This document shows, piece by piece, positions 1-11,646 of a stretch of DNA of 64,000 nt. Location: assembly GCA_027924585.1 (NCBI GenBank), contig BSBM01001941.1:310001-374000 (forward strand), given 5' to 3'. The notes under the pieces were generated by a model. The model saw nothing but the letters and a program-made list of their open reading frames with translations, ran no database searches and was not told the origin of the DNA. The translations under genes and the position numbers were made by a program. Numbering within the stretch: the stretch's first letter is position 1; every line of letters begins with the position of its first letter. The stretch comes from Larix kaempferi (taxonomy: Eukaryota > Streptophyta > Pinopsida > Pinales > Pinaceae).

Positions 1-498
1 GCAAAAATTATGAAATTGTAATATATTTTTTCAAATTAATTTTGAGTAGTTTCAAGCAATTCTAACCTGCAAAAGATATCTTCTTGACGTGTTTCATGAC
101 AGGTCACTTTTAATAACATCCAATTTAATTTCGTCTCAAAACGATTCTGACCCTCACAACTAATCTTCTAGTATTTATTCTAATTGGAAGTAACTTCCAT
201 CTAAATTCTATTTTGAAGAAACTTTGCGGTGTAGCTCTTTGGGATATGTTTCTTGAAGCTCTTAAAAAAGAAAAATGAAAAATAAAAACACATTATTGAT
301 AAGATATTTGGTTTCCATTTGTACATCTTATAATAGCTCAAATGTAGATTTCGAAATATCTTAATGGAAATACTATAAAAACCTTAAACTAGCAGCATAG
401 AGATAATTTTCTTATGTTTCTATTTGGGTCAAGCTAGGTACCTTGGTAATAAAGGCCCTCATTTCCACAAAATCCCAGTGTAGCTACAGTAGGATACC
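1..498. other. AT-rich DNA, no gene seen
   Basis: No reading frame or repeat that I can support. It ends at an inverted repeat. Confidence 0.5.
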
Positions 499-786
499 TC
501 ATTGTTTGCTGGAGTATCTGTGATTTGGTTCATGGTTCTGTCGATGTTTCGAGCCCACAAACTGAGGCTCATCATTGAACTTGAGTTCTCAAAGTCCTAA
601 CTATGCATCGGCCTTTCATCAACCTTGAATTCTCAAAAATTCCTAATGATGTATCGGCCTTGAATTCTCAAAGTCCTAGCAATGCATCAACCCTTAATTC
701 TGTGTCTTAATAATGAGCCTCAGTTTGTGGGCTCAAAACATCGACAGAACCATGAACCAAATCACAGATACTCCAGCAAACAGTGA
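499..786. repeat. Inverted repeat with 77-bp arms (foldback)
   Basis: The arm at about 499-577 is nearly the exact reverse complement of about 710-786, with three or so mismatches by eye. The 130-bp loop holds three degenerate copies of a 33-48 bp unit built on 'ttgaattctcaaag..cctaa..atgcatc'. No clear target duplication was found. It could be a small foldback transposon or an inverted duplication; a transcript would form a long hairpin. Confidence 0.8.
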
Positions 787-901
787 ATTATGGCACTCCG
801 AATTCTCATCTAGTTCAAGTAGAATACCTATTTGCGGGATTCTTGGTTGTATGTTTTTAATGTAAACAAGTTGCTTGGAAAAATATATTAGAATTGAGTT
901 G

Positions 902-1164
902 TCTAAAACTGCTACGATTTCGCCCGGAGAAAATCGTATTTTCAGACACGAATTGGCCAGAATCCGGGATAGAATTTTTAGAATCTCAAATAACGGTATT
1001 AATCCTGCATAATTTGGATTTCCTAGGGGTTTTCCACAGTGCTGAATTCATCTAGATGTTCAGAAAAACGATTTAATCAACACAAATCGCCGGATTTTTA
1101 GATTTCATATAGCCGGATTCCAACCAAGTTTTGGCCGGACGAGCGAAATCATCGCACTTTTAGA
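902..1164. repeat. Short element with imperfect 26-30 bp terminal inverted repeats
   Basis: The left end 'tctaaaactgctacgattt' pairs imperfectly with the reverse complement of the right end ('tctaaaagtgcgatgattt'). The interior has several 'ccgga' motifs and no ORF. The size (263 bp) suits a non-autonomous DNA transposon (MITE). No convincing target duplication, so the family is open. Confidence 0.45.
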
Positions 1165-1919
1165 TGGCTTCTATTAGAATTTGTCGCCAAACTTGGAGAA
1201 CATCTTGTAAGTTAACAACTTTAGTATCCACGGTTGATCATTTTCAATGAAAAAATAAATGAAGTTGATTTGGCTTATCGTTTACCAAGTTATGGTGAAG
1301 TTATGATTGAACTGCTTTAGAGATCCCAAGTGTTATGTAATCCTATTTAAGCTGGCAGGAAATATAGAATAAAAGTATTTTCTGATTATGTTGAACTAAC
1401 GATTTCTCATGAAACAACCTAGAAAAAGAAAAAATAACACTTGGAGAAGGCCTAATCTACAACCCCAAAACAATTACAGTTTAACATGGATACCATGTTT
1501 CAAACAAATTCTAATTGTTCATGTAAATATTTAGATATTTGAGATGAAAAAACAACAATTACCACTGCCGTCACCATAACTTTATCGTCATTACATGTTA
1601 TTAAATCTGGATTGATCACATGCAACTCATATGCAACTCATATTGTTGCATATAGAATACGCATTGTAGAAACTTACTAAACAGTAAATAATTTTTTTGC
1701 ACATAATAAGTTTGCGAGTGCATACCATTATGCATTAAAAATTGTATGGGATGTGCTTGCATGGTTTGTCTTTAGGGTTGTCAAAATTGGAATAGATAAA
1801 CTATTTTGCATGTTTAATAAAGTGCCATTAGTGACTCAAATATTGCAGCCTCTATGTGGGTTGAAAAGTTAGAATTAGTGTTAAATTATTAGGGATAATT
1901 TAGAAGTGGTTTCTTCAAA
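1165..1919. other. AT-rich DNA, no feature seen
   Basis: No coding signal, recognisable repeat end or RNA gene. Confidence 0.4.
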
Positions 1920-2460
1920 TCATGGTATTTGTATATGCGATATAAGTTTAAGATAAAGTATACATTTAAACCAAGTATTTTGAATCCAGGAAATAGTAGC
2001 TTTGCTATATTTTTCTATGAATAGGATTTGAGAAATTGTTTACCTTATTTTCTTGATTAATAAGGTGAAGACCCTGATGTCCCCTTTGCCGTTTCCTAAA
2101 ATTTAAGGGGAATGTCTATATAAGCTGCTCTTGCGTTTCCCTGCTTCCATGTCCCTGTATCCCGAAAACTTGGTGGAACATTGATTAATGCAAAGGTTGG
2201 AATTATGGAGTTGGATGTCAATGATAAAGACACTTATATAGTCGGATATATTTGTTATCATGCTATTTGTATATATGATATAACAATACATTTAAACCAA
2301 GTATTTTGAAATAAGGAAATAGTAGCTTTGCCTTGTTTTATATGAATAGTATTTGGGAAATTGTTTACCTTATCCTCTCGATGAATACTAAGGTGAGAAT
2401 TATGGAGTTGGATTTCAATTGTAAAACGTATTTATATTGTAGTTGGATATATTTATTTGG
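1920..2460. repeat. Imperfect tandem duplication
   Basis: 1920-2255 and 2259-2455 share ordered blocks: 'catggtatttgtatat' with 'catgctatttgtatat', then 'tttaaaccaagtattttgaa', 'ggaaatagtagctttg', 'aattgtttacctta' and 'aattatggagttggat'. The second copy is shorter, having lost about 130 bp between the last two blocks. Non-coding; origin unknown. Confidence 0.75.
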
Positions 2461-5095
2461 TTGAATTATTAATAGATGAGATGTAAAGAATGATTTTTAT
2501 TTTATTTTAAAAGTAAATAAACACATTTATTATGTTATTGACTAAAGGGAATTTACAAACATCAGCAATGAATACTAGAATATTTAGCTTTGTCTGTGGA
2601 TCCCTAGAGAGAATATGGATGTAATGTAACTGTTTTTTATGGTGCTAGTTGTTGATGGGACTTGCCTTTGTAGGAGACCGTGTTTCCCTTCATTTGTTTG
2701 CAATTCTGTCTCCTAGTTTAGTTTATTTTGTAGAAAATTAAGTGTTGCTGTCATACATATTGGACGTTATATCTCTTTTGTATAGAATTAGTTTCTCCAC
2801 ATTTATTTTGTATAATCTCCATATCTCTTTTAATTTCTCTCGATTCATGAAGAATCTGTGGGGTTGTATGATCCTTGTTCCATCTTCAGGGTTTGGTATG
2901 TGGACTACCCCTGCACTTATTGATCATGATTCTGAAACGAGTTTTGGAATCTAAAGATTCCGTTGCTTAATAGATTTAAGATAGATTTTTTTGGTTAGAC
3001 ATATTGTTCATAATTAACTGCTGATTTTTAAGCCTAAATATAAGAATTACATGTGATAATTAGTAGACTCCTTTTGGACAACTCTTCTATCTTTGGAATG
3101 AGATAATATAACAGCTGTTGTTTTAGTAATGAAGAAGGAAAATATCGTGTTATTAATTCAGTTGATTATTGGCTTTCGGAAAGATAACAATTTACATAAG
3201 CATTTTTCTGAAGATTTACTACTGTAATGAATATTATTGGTTTTGTAGATTAAAACAATTTGCCTTTGATTGAAATAGTGTGAAATATTTACAAAGGCAA
3301 AGGGATGGGGTATAATTCTTGTTGCGAGAGAACATATACGTAGAAAGTAATATATTAGACCTGCATGATGTTGTGAAGCAAGGAAGTGAATGCAAGAAAG
3401 TGAATTATAGGTAGAAAGAAATCCAAGTGTTTTCAAAGGGATACTTGATGGACTCCAATAATGATTGGGATTGATGAGCTTAACATATGTTGGAATTTAC
3501 TTTAATTAATCAACCTAGGAGTGAAAGGCCTTCAAAATGCTTGGATGTATATGCAATCATAGTGGTTCACCAACGTGGAGATGCTAAATTGATCGACGAG
3601 GGTGGAGTTAATGGTTTCCTAATGTGACTATTCTAATGAATGAAAGCTAAATGAATCGAAGTCTTCTTAGACATAAGGTTTTTTGGGAAACTCTGTCAAA
3701 TGTAACCCTAGAGGATTAGTGTTCTGTGGTTTAACAAATTGTCCTCAAGTCATTGGGCAAGTCTGTTGAAGGAAAGCAAGTCTAGTCATTGGTTTGTTGA
3801 ATTTTATGGGAATGATACTAACCAACATAAATAAATTAACAAAATCAATTATTGATAGGGAATGAATTGCAAAAAATAAATCTAGATAGCCACATGACAA
3901 TAAATAAAATGCAAAGCTAGATAATTAATTCAAAGACAAACAACAAACAAAAAACCAAGTAGGCATAGGCATACAACTCCATGATTCAAGAGTGAGCCTT
4001 TGTTTTGAAGCACACCAATGACCCTTTGAATTATTCACTACTTAACTAGTTGTTAAGAGACTACAATTTATGATGCCCTAGGGGGTTTTCATCACAGCAT
4101 TTTTTTTGTTTTCTTCCAAGATGGTGTTGGTTTCTTCCCAATACTCTGTGAATTCCATCTCTAAAAACTATCTTGGCTGAAAATTCCAAAAGATGTCTTG
4201 ATCTCCATAACAACTATTGTAATAGAGAATCTTGAAGCAATTGAAATATTCAATTTCTTTTCGCTGATTGTATCCTTGAACCACATACTTTAAAAAAAGA
4301 ATGCATCCGAGGTCTATTGCGAAAATAAGTAGATCATTATATGTTGAAACCATAGATAGCATTAAGTAAGCTAGATCATTGAATACTGAAATCCTAATTA
4401 GGATCAAGGCATAGATACACACAATAACATAATATTATATTAAGAATATACTTCACTCTTACAATGATATTCACCTCTCTTATATAGAGTTTGAGAGGTG
4501 ATATTTGTTCAAAACCCCAAAAGCTAATAATAACTAGAAAACCCTAAAGTCACTAAGGTGACTTTATGATACACATAAGGCTCATATTTTAAGACCCTCT
4601 CTTAATAATCACTGAAAGAAAACACACTCCGAGTGCAAACACATTTACCTAAAACTAAAGCAATATCATCAAATGTTTATCAAACTCTTCTTTTAAAACA
4701 ATGCTTGAACCAAAAGACTACATCAAGATGCTCCCTATTCGTTTGAAAGTTATAGTGTCCTAGATGTAATCCAAGTTCCCTATATTCCTGGATACCATTT
4801 GCACATGAAATGCTTCATAACCCTCATAAATGTATGATGTCGAACTTTTAGATCCCATATCTCCCCTAAACTATAGAACAATAATCTGCAAATCCATGTC
4901 TCTTAACCCCACTGAGATATAGTTCTCCAATCCACAAACGTTTTAGATTGTTGAACAACTATATCTCCTCCACTACATCATTCCCTAACTTTATAGTGAC
5001 AAACTCTTAAAATGCGAACAATGGCAATTCTTTAGTGGCGTCATCACTGCTATTAGTTTCTTTAAGATTTTTTTTGAGAAGGTCATTGGCATGAG
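2461..5095. other. AT-rich DNA, no gene seen
   Basis: The only frames are short, without family motifs, and broken on both sides. The part near 4.7-5.0 kb may be a decayed downstream piece of the copia gag relic that follows, but I could not read protease motifs in it. Confidence 0.4.
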
Positions 5096-5099
5096 TTTT

Positions 5100-5745
5100 G
5101 CAATTAATTGTTCTATAGTCTAATTTTCTATAGTAATAGTCAAACCACTTTTACCTATCATTCTCTTTTCCATTCTTTTCTTTGAGTATAGTGCTGCCTC
5201 TGGTTAAGACTCTCCTTCCAACTCTCCACTAGTTGCTCTCTTTTGTTTTAGCTAAGAGAAATAAAATCGAGTCTTCTATAGTCTGCGAAGACATCCAATT
5301 GAGAATAAAAATGACATTGTTATATTGATAAGGTAGATTGTTTAATAAAATGAATTTAACATCCTCTTCCTCTACTACAATGTTGACATTACGTAACTGT
5401 TTGATGAGACATCTTAGATTATTTATGTGGCTAGACATAGTGACTTTGCTAGGCATATTGAATTTGAATAACTGTAGCTTGAAATAAAACAATGCATTCA
5501 TTGCTTTTGTTTCAAATAGCTTATTTACATTATCCCAATTTTCCTTGGATGATTTTTCTAGATCTACTTGATGCAACGCAAAGTCTAAAAGAGTAAGGGA
5601 AATAATAGCTTTGGTTTTAATCATCTTTGCTTACCACCCAACTGATTTATTTGGATATGTGGGTGATTGCTCAATCCCTATTATTATTTCCCATAGGTTT
5701 TTGTTCATGAATTGCATTTGGATTTTCACTTTCACGGAAATTTTG
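5100..5745 (-). pseudogene. Ty1/copia gag relic (UBN2-type)
   Basis: This is the nucleocapsid-precursor part of a copia polyprotein. Read on the minus strand from about 5745, it has the typical 'LWEIIIG' start, a stop, then an open 131-codon stretch (5624-5229) with the alpha-helical gag-polypeptide pattern, including 'AKTKESN' near its end. Beyond a frame loss, about 5110-5150 still shows the spacing of a CX2CX4HX4C zinc knuckle, but three of the four ligands are replaced by Asp or Tyr (only the last Cys remains), each change fitting G-to-A/C-to-T. No LTR or pol genes remain beside it. It is an old isolated fragment. Confidence 0.75.
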
Positions 5746-5984
5746 GCTAATCAATTTTTCTGGAGAAGTTTCCACTAAGAAAATTCTATGTAAAACCTTC
5801 CAGATACAGATAATGTTTTTTGTATTTTAGAATATATAGTAATGAAGAAAATACCTCAGTAAGTAACACTTGCTAGCGAATGTATGAAAAGCAACATCCT
5901 TATTGACATTCTTTTGCACAAAAGAATTACATTGAAAATATTATCTAGGAACTATTGGAATTAAGTGCTATTTATCCCAACATT
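5746..5984. other. Spacer between two retroelement relics
   Basis: No coding motif; the chromovirus relic becomes readable at about 5985. Confidence 0.35.
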
Positions 5985-6650
5985 AGCCCTTAGTAATCAT
6001 TGGTGGTCTTGGTATTGAAGAAATAAGGAAATTGCACCACATTTTCATGCTCTCAATAAGGTGGTTTATAAAGACAAGATTTTCATCCCAATTATTAATG
6101 ATATCTTGGATGAGCTTCACTGTGCCAAGTTTTTCACTAAAATTGGACCTTTATCTAGGGTACCATTAAATAAGGATGAAGGAGGTGAGCATTCCTAATA
6201 CAACATTCTGCACTCGTGAAGGCCATTATGAGCTTTTGTTAATGCCTTTTGGCTTTTGAAATGTTGAATCCACTTTTTAGAGCCCCATGAATACAATTTT
6301 TTGAGCTTTGCACAATTTTGTGATTTTATTCTTTGATGATATCTTGATCTATAACAAAACATGGGTAGCACATAAGGAACATGTTGATAGAGCCTTACAA
6401 CTCCTTAGGGGGAACCTATTGTTCCTAAAGCTTTCCAAATGTGCTTTCAATGTTTCAGAGGTAGAATACCTGGGTCACATTGTTAGTCAGGACGAGGTGT
6501 GAGTGGATCCCAAGAAAATTGAGGCTATGAAGAATTGGCCACACCTCAAGACTTTGAAAAGTTTACAGGATTTTTTAGGTTCATAGGTTACTAACAAAAA
6601 TTGTTAAAGAATATGGACGAATCACAACTCCTTTAACTCCTTTGCTAAAG
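5985..6650 (+). pseudogene. Chromovirus reverse transcriptase relic
   Basis: It once made DNA from the element's RNA. Pieces in shifting frames match the RT core: 'VVLVLKK' at the start, 'PFGF' near 6248, then an open stretch at 6308-6502 with the catalytic box as 'FFDDILIY' (the YxDD equivalent), 'HVDRALQLLR', 'KCAF' and 'EYLGHIVS', followed after a stop by 'VDPKKIEAMKNWP'. The thumb and connection region continues to about 6650. Frameshifts and stops exclude function. Confidence 0.8.
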
Positions 6651-7145
6651 AAGAATGCCTTTGTATGGAACAAGACAATCGAGCCACACATACTACCACA
6701 ATCTTAGCTATGCCAAATTTCACTAAGACGATTGTTTTGGAATGTGATGCTTTATGTTGGGGCATTGGCGTTGTCTTGATATAAGAAGGGTGTCCCTTGG
6801 CATTCACTAGCAAATAATCATGTCACAAAAATTTGGGCAAGTCCACCTATGAGAAAGAGATGATTACTATCTTTCATGTTGTTGATACGTGGTGCCCATT
6901 TCTCATTGGAGGTGCTTATAGATCAAGAAAAATCATCATTATTTGAAGTGTTTTCTAGAACAAGAATTATCATCACCTGAGCAACACAAGTGGGTTACTA
7001 AGATGCTTGGGTATGATTATGATATCGTACATAAGAAAGTAAAAAATAATGTTGTAGCTGATGCATTGTCTAGGAGATATGAGGATGCACGATATCTCTT
7101 TTCTCTATCTTTATTTGTACTTGAATGGCTTGCTGAAGCTCGATA
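6651..7145 (+). pseudogene. Chromovirus RNase H relic
   Basis: This follows the RT directly and would have removed the RNA strand of the hybrid. Readable pieces include 'FVWN' near 6660, 'PNFTKTIVLECDA' around 6714-6750 with the first catalytic Asp, 'YEKEM' near 6850, and an open stretch at 6943-7146 with 'QHKWVTKMLGYDYDI' and 'NNVVADALSRR', the usual C-terminal signature before the chromovirus integrase. The frame is lost at several points between these blocks. Confidence 0.75.
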
Positions 7146-7229
7146 AGTATGCTTCACAATTGACAAGGTGGTTCAACTCATTAATAAGTTTTAGGAGGAT
7201 CACAATCCCCCTAAAGGATATACTTGGAA

Positions 7230-8500
7230 ACATGATACCTTGTAGTATAAAGGACACATCTTTCTAGTGCATAATTCGACTTTAAAATAAAGGGTTATAG
7301 AGGAACTACACTCCTCTCGAGCTACAAGTCATTGTAGCTTTCACAAAACCTATGCACGTGTTAGGCATTCATTATTTTGGGAAGGCATGAAAAAATAAAT
7401 CTGGACTTTTGTACCATGATGTGACACCTATCAAAGGAACAAGGGGGAGATGCTGAAGACTCACAGGGAATTGCAACCAATATATGGACTAACATTTCTA
7501 TGTATTTTATAATGGACCTTTTGACAATTAGTAACAAGTGGATCATCACGGTGGTAGTCAAATTTCTTTCCAAATGTGCTCACTTTTGTGCCCTCCCACA
7601 CCCATTTTTACCCTCCATAGTTGCTTAAGTTTTCATGGATCAAATTTTAAACATACATAGTATGCTCACTTCCATTGTGTAAGACCGTGTCCCCACATTC
7701 ATTAGCAAATTTTGGAAAGGCCTGTTAAATTTTAGGGCACCTAGTTGAACATGAGCACAACTCATAACCCTCAAACAAATGGTTAAACATATGTAGTGAA
7801 AAAATGCTTGGAAACCTTTTTTGAGATGCTTTGCTTTAGAAAGGCAGCATAAATGGGAACAATGGATACCTCTTTCCAAATGGTGGCATAATACCGCTTA
7901 TCATGGTGCTACCAATATAAAGTTTTCTATGGCCCAAAACCCCCTCTAGTGGTTTCATATTTACTAGGAACATCTAAGGTTTAAGTAGTAGATCGCATGC
8001 TTCACAGCAGAAAGGTCATTCTCCGCACACTTAAGGACATACTAGTGATGGCTCAAAACCACATGAAACAAGTTGACCAACATAGATCCAAGTGATAGTT
8101 TCTGGAATGAGATCAAGTGTGTCTTTGCCTTCAACCTTATAACCATACATTTCTTGAAGACAAAATCCACTAGGATATTGTACTAAATTACATGGACCCT
8201 ATCTTCTAGCACATTGGACAAGTTGCCTATAGATTGGCTCTTCTAGCCCACTCTAATCTCCATCCAATCTTTCATGTATTGTTTGAAGAAGGTAGTGGGA
8301 ATGAATGATTGCATTTAGCTTATCCTTCTAGAAATTCATGTAGAAGGGTCCATTTGGATCCAGCCTGAAGTAGTATTGGGCATCTGAGAGCATAAACTAT
8401 GCCAATGTATCATCATAGAAGTTTTGATCTAGTGGAAATATACGCAACTAGAAGATGCCACTTGGGAACCATCAAAGGTTTTGAGGACACAACTTTTGAA
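7230..8500 (+). pseudogene. Chromovirus integrase relic with chromodomain-like tail
   Basis: This would have joined the DNA copy to host DNA. In order: the HHCC zinc region around 7290-7430; the core around 7530-7700 with 'KCAHFCALPHPF', 'FMDQI' and a 'DRVPTFISKFW' block where 'DRD' is usual; 'NPQTNG' near 7770; a GPY/F-like region; and near 8430-8480 the piece 'LEDATWEPSK', typical of the chromodomain fused to this integrase class. Stops and frame changes occur throughout. Confidence 0.75.
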
Positions 8501-8511
8501 GGGGAAGGACA

Positions 8512-8945
8512 TGTTAGGGTCTTACCCTAACCTTTCTACGCTGGGTACATAGTAGTTAGTGAAGTAGTGTAAGAGGCCATCTTATTTGATAGCGGTCCAT
8601 TAGATAGTTAGTGGGTAAGTTAATGAATGCAAAAATATCATCTTGAGTTATTAAGGGCCACTAGGTAGTTGGTACCCATTAATGATATGACCACAAGTAG
8701 TTAGGGTCTCCTCTATTAAGAAGCTATCTATAGAGCTAGAAGGATACAATATGTATTATGAAGTGATACTATTGTAATTGGAGATCTTCTAATAGGAGGT
8801 TTCCCCCTTGAAGAGGCCCATGAATATTGCTCACACCTTTGGAGATATTTCATACAAAGGATATTTTCTATAGGTTTAATTTGATTTTATCTTATATTTT
8901 ATTTTCCACATCTAATTTCTCTAAATATTGTTCACATTCAACTAT
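8512..8945 (+). repeat. Probable 3' LTR of the chromovirus relic
   Basis: It starts with 'tgttagggtc' directly after a purine run (ttttgaaggggaaggaca), the expected polypurine tract and LTR junction. The end is not defined because no partner LTR exists in the window. Confidence 0.5.
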
Positions 8946-9978
8946 TTTTGTTGATTAAGTATGCTACATTGGTGACAACTATACAATATATGGTGACTGC
9001 ACATTGATTGTATGATGGCTATACAATTTGTGAAGGATTAAATCCTACTTGTGATATTTGATGGCGACATTATAATATATTAATGAATATCATGCACATA
9101 TGACTACCTACAAAACCAAAAATGAAGACAAAGAAATAAGCTAGGGATGGCGATCTCATGTGATCACTTGAGAGATTTAATGCGAGATATTGTGGGAGAT
9201 AGTTATGTGTATGGTTGAACAAAAAATTCTATTATGGCAGGATTGTTATGGTCACCTATTGTTCTATAAAGGGACCTCATTGCACCCTATTGGGATGAGA
9301 AAAATTTATTATTATGAGAGATCAATACATTGTGAGGTTTGAAGCATATTTTGTGTTATTTTGGTTTATGTTTGCTTCGTCCAATTTCCCAACAAATTGG
9401 CGGCTGCACAATTTTTCCTCGGCAGCTGGTCATACTTTTCCTTAGTGTTTGGACCCTTTTCCCTTAACAGTGGTGGTTGTACGCTTTGGTGGTTGCAATA
9501 ATTAGTTTTTCGGCTCAACATTTCATGGTCGTGGTTCCTTTGGTCATTGAGATGTAGTTATATAAAGGGCATTTACCAACTTGGTATAAAGTATAAGAGT
9601 GATAAAATGAACCAGTTGGTCATTTACATTGATACTAAGATGACAATGATAGGAAGTCTACATCTAGCTATGTGGGCGAATCCATGAAAATTGGTAACAC
9701 TTTAATGAAACGTAGTGATGAAGATTTGACATTTGACATTTTTTTAAATTGAAGCCCTCAAAACTCATATAAGTTTTGTGAATTTTGATGTGCAATATTT
9801 GTTTTTAGGAAATTGTGTTGTGTTTCTAATTGTATTTTTTTCAAAAAGTATTTACGTCATTTAATGTGCCAAATTTGCATTTAATTAAATGAATATTCTT
9901 GCAAATTTACAAAAAAGACAACAAGTGAGTTTTGTTCTTGTTAATTAATTCAATGTTCAATATGTAATTTTCAAAAAC
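8946..9978. other. AT-rich DNA, no gene seen
   Basis: No coding motif, inverted repeat or LTR pair recognised. Confidence 0.4.
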
Positions 9979-10713
9979 AAAATATGAGCAAGATCTACAC
10001 AGAACATAGAATATCCTATTTTTTTTGGAAAACTAAATTTTTATTATTTTTTGAAGCTAACCAATTAATATTTGAATCACAATTTATACATCTTTGTGTT
10101 TCCATCAAGTTTTTATCTTACCTCAAAAAAAAAATCCTTTTGTAGATGAAACATCCATGGGGATACCACATATTTTCTATAATTTTTTGGTTGTGTAGTT
10201 TTTATGTTATTGTTTTTTCTTTTAATGCCTTCATAACCATGGAAAAAAATTAAGAATAATTTTTAAAAGAAAATAAATTAAAATATAAAATGAAATTGAA
10301 ATGTGAAAATGAGATGCCATTAGATAGATGATTCATTGGCAAAATATATGAGCAAGATCTACACAAAATATAGAATATCCCATTTTTTTTGGAAAACTAA
10401 ATTTTTTATTATTTTTTGAAGCTGGCCAATTAATATTTGAATCACAATTTATACATCTTTGTGTTGCCATCAAGTTTTTATCTATTGTTTACCTAAATAA
10501 AAAAATATCCTTTTGTAGAGGAAACATCCATCCCACATATTTTCTATAATTTTTTGGATGTGTAGTTTTTATGTTATTGTTTTTTCCTTTAATGCCTTAA
10601 TAACCATGGAAAATAAATCAAGTATAAGTTTTAAAAGAAAATAAATTAAAAATATAAAATGAAATTGAAATGTGAAAATGAGATGCCATTAGATAGAGGA
10701 TTCACTGGCAAAT
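9979..10713. repeat. Tandem duplication of a 364-bp unit
   Basis: The block starting 'gagcaagatctacaca' at 9986 recurs at 10350 and stays collinear to 'gatgccattagatag', giving copies of about 9979-10342 and 10343-10713. Differences are mainly single bases and homopolymer lengths. Non-coding and very A/T-rich. A further 'gatgtcattagata' at about 10989 suggests the unit once extended further. Confidence 0.85.
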
Positions 10714-10819
10714 CCATTTTCATCAACTCTTCCACCTAATATGAAAGAGAAGAAGGGGTTTAACCCCCTGGATGTTTTAGCTACACAAAATCCTATAAGA
10801 ATGGGGTTGGATTTGTGAA

Positions 10820-11190
10820 TTTCAACCCTCACTTGATCTATATATATTGATCGAGGATTTTATAAATCTCGATCGAGGCCTTCATGAGGATTTTCAAAAT
10901 ACCTTGACTGGGGGTCAATTAAACCATCGATTCGAGTATTTATGGGTTAATAAACATATCTTGATCGAGAGACCTAAGATGAAAATGAGATGTCATTAGA
11001 TAAAAAAGGGACCTCAATTGAGCTATAGATCTTGATAGAGGGTTTACTTAACCCAATTAGATACCTTAATTGACCATTTTCCACATCCATCACGAACCCT
11101 TGGTCGAGGGATTATTTAATGTCTCGATCAAGATCATAATAAGTTGATCGAGAGCTTCAATATACCTCAATTGAGGGTATGGATATTTTT
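10820..11190. repeat. Degenerate repeat rich in CTCGATCGAG-type palindromes
   Basis: At least ten sites spaced roughly 20-50 bp apart read as variants of CTTGATCGAG, CTCGATCGAG or CTCAATTGAG (for example near 10850, 10870, 10960, 11020, 11110, 11130, 11150 and 11175). Many are near-perfect palindromes differing at CpG-derived positions, as if a satellite of a CG-containing motif had decayed by C-to-T change. No ORF. Confidence 0.55.
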
Positions 11191-11224
11191 TTTCATGCAC
11201 TCTCTTGCCAAGAAGTGTTATCCA

Positions 11225-11646
11225 TTTTCAGGGGATTCACCCATCTGTTTCATCTTGGTTTCAAAACCATAGTTTGTTCTTCTAAAAGAAAGAAGGTGAT
11301 CTCTCTCTCAACCAAAAAGGTGGAGTAATCATAGTGTAATGCATACTGGAACCAAGGTTGTGTGGATTCAACATCTTATTGGTGAACTTGGATTTCTAGT
11401 TGAGACATCAAATATGGTTTATTGTGAAAATCATAGTGTGATATATGTGCTAGAGAATCCTGTTGCATGCAACAAGATGAAGCATGCAGAGCTTCATGGT
11501 CATTATTTGAGACAATTAGTGTAGGATAATTGTGTGAATCTTATTAATTGTAGGAAAGATGATAATGTTATTGATATATTTAAATGCATCTATCATAAAC
11601 AATGTTTGAGAAACTCCAGGTTATACTTGGGCTTCAAGAAGATGTA
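11225..11646 (+). pseudogene. Ty1/copia RNase H C-terminal relic
   Basis: An open 61-codon piece (11339-11524) has the copia RNase H end pattern: 'VVWIQHLIGELGF', 'MVYCENHSVIYVLENP' (where 'CDNQSAI' is usual, so the acidic residue is lost), 'KMKHAELHGHYLRQLV', and after a stop 'DDNVIDIF' (usual 'ADIFTK') to about 11645. Weaker RNase H sequence ('ISLSTKKVE') lies just upstream. The rest of the element and its LTRs are not visible. Confidence 0.75.

Larger units (their letters stand above)
5985..8945 (+). mobile_element. 5'-truncated Ty3/gypsy chromovirus
   Basis: A degraded element with reverse transcriptase, RNase H, integrase and a chromodomain-like tail in that order on the plus strand, then a purine-rich tract at about 8497-8511 and an LTR-like start 'tgttagggtc' at 8512. 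The gag, protease and 5' LTR are missing. The order and the chromodomain remnant ('DATWEPSK') place it in the chromovirus branch. Many stops and frame changes show it is long dead. The right edge is a guess, because there is no second LTR to compare. Confidence 0.75.

Noticed and set aside
4700-5040. Copia protease following the gag relic at 5.1-5.7 kb
   Set aside because: No D-S/T-G or other protease block could be read in any frame.
10820-11190. A CRISPR-like array
   Set aside because: Repeats are short, degenerate and unevenly spaced, in plant DNA; no CRISPR features.
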